NCBI GenBank assembly: GCA_021299075.1
Contig: JAJTFU010000044.1
Span: forward strand, 1 to 11,133
Reading direction: 5' to 3'
DNA length: 11,133 nucleotides
From: Novosphingobium sp.
GTDB taxonomy: Bacteria; Pseudomonadota; Alphaproteobacteria; Sphingomonadales; Sphingomonadaceae
The position numbers and the translations under genes are program-made. Under the pieces are notes generated by a model, which saw only the letters and a program-made list of their open reading frames with translations, made no database searches and was not told the origin of the DNA. This document shows, in pieces, positions 7,392 through 11,133 of this stretch (the first letter of the stretch is position 1; each line of letters starts with the position of its first letter).

Positions 7392-8183
7392 ATGGCCAGC
7401 GCGCCCAACGCCACCAACCTGCCGCTGTTCTACAATGACCTGATGCCGCTCAACAGCCAGGATCATGTCACCTACAAGACCCGCAGCACCGATACCGCAC
7501 CCTGGCTGGTGGGCGCCCACGCCGTGCCGCTGACAGCCGAGGAATTCATCCACGCCGGCCGCCACTATCCGATCGTCTTCGCTGCCGCCGATCAGCCGGT
7601 GCCGCTGGCGCTGATGGGGCTGAACGAAGGCGTCAACATGTTCGTCGACGAAGCTGGCCGACTGCTTGACCTGAACGTTTACGTACCGGCCTATGCCCGT
7701 CGCTATCCGTTCATGCTGGCCAAGCTGCAGCCCGATTCGGAAGAGCTTTCGCTGTGCTTCGACCCGACCAGCGACCTGGTCGGCGAGATGGACGAAGGCA
7801 ACGCGCTGTTCGAAGATGGCCAGCCGAGCGAGCAGACCAAGGGCATGCTCGAGTTCTGCCGCAACTTCGAAGAAGCCGGCATGCGCACCCAGCAGTTCGT
7901 TGATGAGCTGAACAAGCATAACCTGTTGATGGACGGCGAAGTATCGATCCAGCATCAGGGCTTCGAGCAGCCGTTCATCTACCGCGGTTTCAAGATGGTC
8001 GATCAGGAAAAGCTGCGCGACCTGCGCGGCGACGTGCTGCGCAGCATGAACCAGAATGGCATGCTCGCGCTGATCTTCGCACACCTGTTCTCGCTGGACC
8101 TGATCAGCGGGCTGTTTGCCCGCCAGGCGCAGGCCGGCAAGGGACCCGTTGAGCTGCTGGGTCTCCAGCCCGACAAGGCCTGA
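7392..8183 (+). CDS. SapC family protein
   Basis: Protein of 263 residues recognised as SapC family (PF07277) from its opening pattern FYNDLMPLNSQDH (residues 13-25), the segment HYPIVFAAADQPVPLALMG (about 58-76) and the central NVYVPAYARRYPFML block. The family is named after a protein linked to surface-layer protein loci in Campylobacter, but its biochemical role is unclear. In sphingomonads such genes often sit near TonB-dependent receptors or flavin-dependent halogenase-like genes; neither is present here. No signal peptide or membrane segment is evident, so a cytoplasmic protein is likely. The start is well supported by GGAGAG (7381-7386), five bases before the ATG. It may be co-transcribed with the oxidase upstream (57-nt gap holding a weak 6-bp GCCCGG/CCGGGC hairpin at 7349-7372) and ends before a 9-bp hairpin. 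Confidence 0.87.
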   Translation: MASAPNATNLPLFYNDLMPLNSQDHVTYKTRSTDTAPWLVGAHAVPLTAEEFIHAGRHYPIVFAAADQPVPLALMGLNEGVNMFVDEAGRLLDLNVYVPAYARRYPFMLAKLQPDSEELSLCFDPTSDLVGEMDEGNALFEDGQPSEQTKGMLEFCRNFEEAGMRTQQFVDELNKHNLLMDGEVSIQHQGFEQPFIYRGFKMVDQEKLRDLRGDVLRSMNQNGMLALIFAHLFSLDLISGLFARQAQAGKGPVELLGLQPDKA

Positions 8184-8198
8184 GATCGTCAGTCGCTG

Positions 8199-8220
8199 CC
8201 GGGGCTTGCATAAGCCCCGG
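8199..8220 (+). terminator. Hairpin after sapC, probable terminator
   Basis: CCGGGGCTT (8199-8207) and AAGCCCCGG (8212-8220) pair perfectly over 9 bp with a GCAT loop, 15 nt after the sapC stop. The following bases are only mildly T-rich (TTGGAGCATATCTTCTT), so termination may be imperfect. The loop region TTGCAT also serves as a possible -35 element for the RNA downstream. Confidence 0.6.
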
Positions 8221-8234
8221 TTGGAGCATATCTT
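8206..8234 (+). promoter_or_regulatory. Candidate promoter for the downstream small RNA
   Basis: TTGCAT (8206-8211), 17 nt, then TATCTT (8229-8234). In alphaproteobacterial terms the -10 region GCATATC is one base short of GCTANAWC. Transcription would begin near 8241. A different start nearer 8266 is equally possible if the TTAACC at 8236 is an activator site over the -35, as the parallel with the cpdR upstream region suggests. Confidence 0.3.
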
Positions 8235-8265
8235 CTTAACCGTCTGGTCGGGCTGCCCTCATGGC

Positions 8266-8346
8266 CTGGCGAGGCGTGGTGCACTTCGTGCACCTCCTCC
8301 CTGAACCTAGGCCACCTCGTGCTTGTCGCGAGGTGGCTTTTTTCTT
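8266..8346 (+). ncRNA. Probable small regulatory RNA with CCUCCUCCC motif (suhB/mmgR-like)
   Basis: Non-coding segment with sRNA layout. Hairpin 1 is GGTGCAC-TTC-GTGCACC (perfect 7 bp, about 8278-8294), extendable by GAGG/CCTC. It is followed by a pyrimidine-rich stretch CACCTCCTCCCTGAACC that is complementary to Shine-Dalgarno sequences and stays mostly single-stranded. Last comes a textbook intrinsic terminator (8311-8346). This order resembles, from memory, alphaproteobacterial trans-acting sRNAs with exposed CCUCC motifs, especially the suhB/mmgR (alpha-r8) family of about 75-80 nt; I cannot confirm the family without a covariance search. It lies between sapC and a convergent gene and is separated from sapC by a hairpin, so an independent transcript is likely. 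The 5' end is uncertain: 8241 if the TTGCAT/TATCTT promoter is used, about 8266 otherwise. Confidence 0.6.
8311..8346 (+). terminator. Strong intrinsic terminator
   Basis: GCCACCTCG (8311-8319) pairs perfectly with CGAGGTGGC (8329-8337) over 9 bp with a 9-nt loop, followed at once by six T residues and then CTT. It is the best rho-independent terminator in the window next to the tRNA one. No protein-coding gene ends just upstream; it sits 128 nt past the sapC stop, after another hairpin, which supports a short separate RNA. Confidence 0.88.
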
Positions 8347-8356
8347 GGAAAGCGGG

Positions 8357-9310
8357 CTATTCTGCGGCCTGTGGCCAGGCAGCGTCCGCCCCGCGGCCCA
8401 GTTCGGCCACTTCTCCGGCCAGCCGCCGGACCAGGCCCGACAGCATCTCTACCATCGCATCAAAGCCAGCCCCCGGCTCGGCGAGTCGCCCGTCAAGATA
8501 GCGTGAGCGGTCAATCTCAAGCTGCAGCGCATGCAAGCCGCTGTCCGGCGCGGCATGGCGTTCCAGCACATAGCCGCCGGCATAGGGCCGGTTGTGCGCG
8601 GCCGCGCGGCGCTGTTCGGCGAAATAGCCAAAGCAGTTGGCCACCAGCGCGCCGTGACAGGTGGTACCGAACCGGTCACCCAGCACGAACTCGGGCGGCG
8701 GCTGCCCCTCGCGCAGGCCCAGCGGCGGCATCGAATGGAGGTCGATCAGCAAGGCTGCCCCCCACCGCGCCCGCAAGGTGACCAGCGATTCGGCCAGGCA
8801 GCCGTGATAGGGCGCGTGTATCTCGTCGATCCGGGCGGCAAGTTCCGCCTCTTCATGCCGGCGCTTCCACAGCTCGCCCAGCCCCGGCAGGCGGCGCGGG
8901 ATCAACCCCAGCCCGCTGCGCGCGCGCAGGCCCGGGGTATAGCTGCCCACCCCCGCCGGCTTGCCGCGGGCAAACATCTCCCAATCGACATCCTCGGGCG
9001 CGCGGTTGAGATCGATCATCGCCCGCGGCGCATGGGCTACCAGCAAGGCGGCCCCAGTCTCGCGCGCCACGGCCTCACCCAGCAGGTCGACATAGCGATC
9101 TTCCAGCCGCAACGCCGCATAGCCGGGATGGCGCATCTGTTCGATCAGGCTGCCAGGATAAGCACGGCCGGCATGCGGGACGGCGATCAGCACCGGCACT
9201 GCCGAAGGATCGGCCAGGCGCAACGAATAGGCCGGCTGACCTTGCCCGCCGGGAACCGTCCCTCCGGTGATTACAGTCGAATCGGAGGAAGGCGGCACGG
9301 CGGTGTCCAT
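8357..9310 (-). CDS. N-formylglutamate amidohydrolase family protein
   Basis: Protein of 317 residues of the FGase family (PF05013), zinc-type hydrolases that cleave N-formyl-L-glutamate to formate and glutamate in histidine breakdown, or act on related N-acyl amino acids. Visible family blocks are VPHAGRAYP (44-52), EDRYVDLL (70-77), DLNRAPEDVDW (100-110), LLIDLHSMPP (187-196), FVLGDRFGTTC (208-218), NRPYAGGYV (240-248) and ALQLEIDRSRYLD (261-273). The histidines of PHAG and DLHSMP are the likely metal or catalytic residues. A non-conserved N-terminal stretch of about 25 residues precedes the domain. No other hut genes are present, so a role in histidine catabolism is unproven. It is divergent from cpdR, an arrangement I recall from other alphaproteobacteria. 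Confidence 0.88.
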   Translation of the reverse strand: MDTAVPPSSDSTVITGGTVPGGQGQPAYSLRLADPSAVPVLIAVPHAGRAYPGSLIEQMRHPGYAALRLEDRYVDLLGEAVARETGAALLVAHAPRAMIDLNRAPEDVDWEMFARGKPAGVGSYTPGLRARSGLGLIPRRLPGLGELWKRRHEEAELAARIDEIHAPYHGCLAESLVTLRARWGAALLIDLHSMPPLGLREGQPPPEFVLGDRFGTTCHGALVANCFGYFAEQRRAAAHNRPYAGGYVLERHAAPDSGLHALQLEIDRSRYLDGRLAEPGAGFDAMVEMLSGLVRRLAGEVAELGRGADAAWPQAAE

Positions 9311-9368
9311 CGCCGTAGGCTGGCCTGATGCGCCGCCACTGTCAAAGCCGGCGAAGTCGATGAAGGAA

Positions 9369-9395
9369 GAATCTTAACGGGTCTGGTGCTAAACG
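9369..9395 (+). promoter_or_regulatory. Candidate cpdR control region: GAATC site, TTAAC half-site, -10-like GCTAAACG
   Basis: GAATC (9369-9373) is a GANTC sequence, the CcrM methylation target in alphaproteobacteria. It touches TTAACGG (9374-9380), which resembles a CtrA half-site (TTAA). GCTAAACG (9388-9395) matches six of eight positions of the GCTANAWC -10. No TTG -35 occurs at the proper spacing; TTAACGG sits roughly there, as expected for an activator-dependent promoter. A full TTAA-N7-TTAA CtrA box is not present. Confidence 0.35.
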
Positions 9396-9434
9396 CCCGC
9401 TGGTCGTACCGTGGGACAACAACCGGAAGTTTCG

Positions 9435-9809
9435 ATGATCCGCATTCTCCTTGCCGAAGACGAAGAAGCCATGCGCACCTACCTGGCGCGCGCGCTTCAG
9501 AACGCCGGCTACGAAGTGGTTTCCGTCGATCGCGGCACCGAGGCGCTGCCGCTGCTGCAGACCGAACATTTCGACCTGCTGCTGTCGGACATCGTCATGC
9601 CCGAAATGGACGGGATCGAACTTGCGCAGCGCTGTGCCGAGATCAGCCCGGCCACCAAGGTGATGTTCATCACCGGCTTTGCCGCCGTGACGCTGAAGGC
9701 CAACCGCGAGGCACCGCAAGCCAAGGTGCTGTCCAAGCCGTTTCATTTGCGCGACCTGGTGATGGAAGTGGAACGGATCTTCAATAACGCGTCGCAAGCG
9801 CTGATCTGA
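9435..9809 (+). CDS. cpdR: CpdR-type single-domain response regulator
   Basis: Receiver domain alone, 124 residues, no output domain. It has the acidic pocket E8-D9-E10, phospho-acceptor D52 in LLLSDIVMPEMDG, T80 in VMFITGF, and K101 in LSKPFHLRDLV. The IVMPEMDGIELAQR and VMFITGFAAV...KVLSKPFHLRDLV blocks match CpdR. In Caulobacter, CpdR is phosphorylated through CckA-ChpT and, when unphosphorylated, primes ClpXP to degrade cell-cycle substrates. That role is transferred by homology; the partner genes are not in the window. The ATG at 9435 is supported by GGAAG (9425-9429), five bases upstream. A GTG at 9411 in frame would add eight unconserved residues. It is divergent from the formylglutamate amidohydrolase gene and followed by tRNA-Val. 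Confidence 0.93.
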   Translation: MIRILLAEDEEAMRTYLARALQNAGYEVVSVDRGTEALPLLQTEHFDLLLSDIVMPEMDGIELAQRCAEISPATKVMFITGFAAVTLKANREAPQAKVLSKPFHLRDLVMEVERIFNNASQALI

Positions 9810-9829
9810 AATTAGCGCCATCAAGCGGC

Positions 9830-9858
9830 TTGCATCCCGCGTGCAGCCTCGCTAATGG
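9830..9858 (+). promoter_or_regulatory. Candidate tRNA-Val promoter
   Basis: TTGCATC (9830-9836), 14 nt, then GCTAATGG (9851-9858), fitting the alphaproteobacterial TTGACGS-N10-14-GCTANAWC layout. Transcription would begin near 9866, leaving a precursor leader of about 40 nt that contains the GC-rich hairpin at 9869-9888. Confidence 0.45.
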
Positions 9859-9868
9859 CGCATCCCTG

Positions 9869-9888
9869 CCCGGGGCGACGGCCCCGGG
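9869..9888 (+). other. GC-rich hairpin between cpdR and tRNA-Val
   Basis: CCCGGGGC and GCCCCGGG form a perfect 8-bp stem with a GACG tetraloop, ending 17 nt before the mature tRNA. No T-run follows, so it is a poor intrinsic terminator. It may stop leftover cpdR transcription, or it may be a leader element of the tRNA precursor. Confidence 0.5.
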
Positions 9889-9905
9889 TGGAACCTGAAT
9901 GGTGC

Positions 9906-9980
9906 GGGCGTATAGCTCAGTGGTAGAGCACTATGTTGACATCGTAGGGGTCGCAAGTTCAATCCTTGCTACGCCCACCA
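9906..9980 (+). tRNA. tRNA-Val (anticodon GAC)
   Basis: A full cloverleaf of 75 nt with encoded CCA. The acceptor stem GGGCGTA/TACGCCC pairs perfectly. The D arm is GCTC-AGTGGTA-GAGC. The anticodon stem CTATG/CGTAG (one G-U) closes the loop TTGACAT with anticodon GAC, reading GUC and GUU valine codons. The variable loop has five nt, and the T arm is GCAAG-TTCAATC-CTTGC. A discriminator A precedes CCA (9978-9980). It is followed four bases later by a strong terminator, so it is a single-gene unit. Confidence 0.97.
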
Positions 9981-9984
9981 TTTG

Positions 9985-10013
9985 AAAAGGCCCCGGTTTC
10001 CCGGGGCCTTTTT
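9985..10013 (+). terminator. Intrinsic terminator of tRNA-Val
   Basis: AAAAGGCCCCGG (9985-9996) pairs with CCGGGGCCTTTT (10001-10012) around a TTTC loop. The eight G-C pairs are flanked by an A-tract/T-tract, so it could also work on the minus strand for the convergent crotonase gene, whose stop lies 24 nt away. Confidence 0.92.
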
Positions 10014-10036
10014 CGTTTCCAGCCTTGCAACCGGGC

Positions 10037-10804
10037 TTACTTGCCCTGCCAGTTCGGCTTGCGCTTTTCGGCAAAGGCGGCGGCGCCTTCGCGGGCGTCC
10101 GAGCTGGTGAAGACCGGCGCGATATAGGCGGCCTGCTTCTGCCACATCTCTTCGTTGCTCCAGGTATGCGAATCGCGAATGATCGCCTTCGAGGCGATCA
10201 GCGCCAGCGGGCCATTCTCAGCCACGCGGGCGGCCAGTTCGAGCGCGGCCGGGAGCGACGGGCCTTCGACCACGCGGTTAACGAAGCCCAGCTCATAGGC
10301 GCGCGCGGCATCGATGAAATCGCCGGTCAGGGCCAGTTCCATGGCAATGCGCGGCGGGATCTGGCGCGGCAGCTTGATCAGGCCGCCAGCCGCAGCGGCC
10401 AGGCCGCGCTTGGCTTCGGGAATGCCGAACTTCGAGGCCGAGCTGGCAACGATCAGGTCGCACGACAGCGCCAGTTCCATCCCGCCAGCCAGGGCAAAAC
10501 CGTCAACCGCGGCAATCACCGGCTTCTTCGGCGTCCATTCGGTCAGGCCGCCAAAACCGCGGCCTTCGATGCTGGGGCGTTCGCCGCGCAGGAAGCCCTT
10601 GAGGTCCATGCCTGAGCAGAAGGTCCCGCCCGCACCCGTCAGCACGGCGCAGCGCAGGTCATTCTCGGCCTCGAGCCGGTCCATCGCCGCGCTGATGCCT
10701 TCGGCCTGGGCCTTGTTCATCGCGTTCTTGGCCTCGGGCCGGTTCATCGTGACGATCAGCACGCCATCGCGCACTTCGGTAAGAACTTCGGGGGCTTCGC
10801 TCAT
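10037..10804 (-). CDS. Crotonase-family protein, probable enoyl-CoA hydratase
   Basis: Protein of 255 residues of the enoyl-CoA hydratase/isomerase family, which binds acyl-CoA and hydrates or isomerises it, typically in fatty-acid or amino-acid breakdown. Both acidic residues of classical crotonase seem kept: E110 in ALAGGMELALSCD (105-116) and E130 in FGIPEAKRG (126-134). Oxyanion-hole elements appear as TFCSGMDLKGF (61-71) and AGGMEL. The N-terminal NRPEAKNAMN (21-30) is also typical. The length matches the usual 255-265. ATG 10804 begins at the family start and has GAGAGGA about nine bases upstream. An earlier in-frame ATG (10945) would add 47 residues unlike the family and overlap the icd leader. 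Specificity is not certain, since this family contains many reactions. Divergent from icd. Confidence 0.9.
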   Translation of the reverse strand: MSEAPEVLTEVRDGVLIVTMNRPEAKNAMNKAQAEGISAAMDRLEAENDLRCAVLTGAGGTFCSGMDLKGFLRGERPSIEGRGFGGLTEWTPKKPVIAAVDGFALAGGMELALSCDLIVASSASKFGIPEAKRGLAAAAGGLIKLPRQIPPRIAMELALTGDFIDAARAYELGFVNRVVEGPSLPAALELAARVAENGPLALIASKAIIRDSHTWSNEEMWQKQAAYIAPVFTSSDAREGAAAFAEKRKPNWQGK

Positions 10805-10875
10805 GAGTCTGGATCCTCTCGCCAGGTGTTTAACCGGACGATTAAAGCGCCAGGCGCGCGAGGTCCAGCCCTTAC

Positions 10876-10903
10876 TTGCGTGACGCGCCGCCTCTGCTAA
10901 GGG
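10876..10903 (+). promoter_or_regulatory. Candidate icd promoter
   Basis: TTGCGTG (10876-10882), 13 nt, then GCTAAGGG (10896-10903), in the same layout as the tRNA-Val candidate. It would give a leader of roughly 35-40 nt before the icd ATG. Confidence 0.4.
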
Positions 10904-10948
10904 AACGCCTGATTTTCCGCTAACTCCCCAGTGAAAGACACGCACGCG

Positions 10949-11133
10949 ATGGCCAAGATCAAGGTGACCAACCCTGTCGTCGAGATGGACGGCGATGAGA
11001 TGACCCGCATCATCTGGCAGTGGATCCGCGAACAGCTGATCCTGCCTTACCTCGATATCGACCTGAAGTATTATGACCTCTCGGTCGAGAAGCGCGACGA
11101 AACCAACGACCAGATCACCGTCGATGCCGCCAA
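10949..11133 (+). CDS. icd: NADP-dependent isocitrate dehydrogenase, 5' part only
   Basis: The first 61 codons plus two bases; the gene continues past the window. The N-terminus MAKIKVTNPVVEMDGDEMTR, followed by IIWQWIREQLILPYLDIDLKYYDLSVEKRDETNDQITVDAA, matches the dimeric, eukaryote-like NADP isocitrate dehydrogenase common in alphaproteobacteria. It is unlike the E. coli type. The enzyme oxidatively decarboxylates isocitrate to 2-oxoglutarate in the TCA cycle. An in-frame GTG six codons upstream (10931) is a possible alternative start, but homology begins at the ATG. Only a weak GAAAGA lies upstream. The catalytic residues lie beyond this fragment. Confidence 0.95.
   Translation, partial: MAKIKVTNPVVEMDGDEMTRIIWQWIREQLILPYLDIDLKYYDLSVEKRDETNDQITVDAA

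Noticed and set aside
8184..8346. SRP RNA, tmRNA or 6S RNA in the gap after sapC
   Set aside because: No GGAAG-type SRP loop, no tRNA-like ends of tmRNA, and too short for 6S; the CCUCC-motif sRNA reading fits better.
8261..8506. 81-codon open frame beginning within the small-RNA region
   Set aside because: It runs through the strong terminator and into the antisense of the amidohydrolase, has no ribosome-binding site, and its product has no plausible protein features.
10805..10945. N-terminal extension of the crotonase gene from ATG 10945
   Set aside because: Extra 47 residues lack family resemblance; ATG 10804 has a Shine-Dalgarno and the proper family length.
1..11133. Mobile elements, CRISPR array, phage or defence system
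   Set aside because: No transposase, integrase, direct-repeat array, terminal inverted repeats or attachment-site duplication at the tRNA was seen; the genes are housekeeping in character with even composition.

Overview
The window is a high-GC, densely packed chromosomal segment that looks like an alphaproteobacterium, most likely a sphingomonad (Sphingomonadales). The evidence is a CpdR-type response regulator beside an N-formylglutamate amidohydrolase-like gene, a SapC-family protein, a small sphingomonad-style secreted cysteine protein, and promoter-like sequences that fit the alphaproteobacterial TTGACGS-N10-14-GCTANAWC pattern better than the E. coli pattern. The taxonomy is inferred from protein character, not from a search.

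Layout. 16-1269 (-): MHS-type MFS transporter. 1356-3644 (+): UvrD/PcrA helicase, divergent from the transporter. It converges on an RhlE-type DEAD-box RNA helicase (3669-5048, -), with a perfect 21-nt palindrome between the two stops. 5163-5783 (-): small exported protein of unknown function, divergent from an FAD-linked D-2-hydroxyacid dehydrogenase (5889-7334, +). A SapC-family gene follows (7392-8183, +). 8184-8356 is non-coding and holds a 9-bp hairpin, then a probable small RNA with a CCUCCUCCC single-stranded motif and a strong intrinsic terminator. 8357-9310 (-): N-formylglutamate amidohydrolase family, divergent from cpdR (9435-9809, +). 9906-9980 (+): tRNA-Val(GAC), with its own terminator. 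10037-10804 (-): crotonase-family enoyl-CoA hydratase, divergent from the 5' end of NADP-isocitrate dehydrogenase, which runs off the window.

These are mostly unrelated housekeeping genes in single-gene or two-gene units: DNA repair, RNA remodelling, central carbon and acyl-CoA metabolism, cell-cycle proteolysis control and one tRNA. I see no mobile element, CRISPR array, phage gene or defence cluster, and no new multi-gene system. The most interesting material is regulatory. It comprises the sRNA-like element at about 8266-8346, and a 14-base two-part sequence (TCTTAAC, then GTCTGGT) found both upstream of that RNA and upstream of cpdR. In the cpdR copy it overlaps a GAATC (CcrM-type) site and a TTAAC (CtrA half-site-like) sequence.
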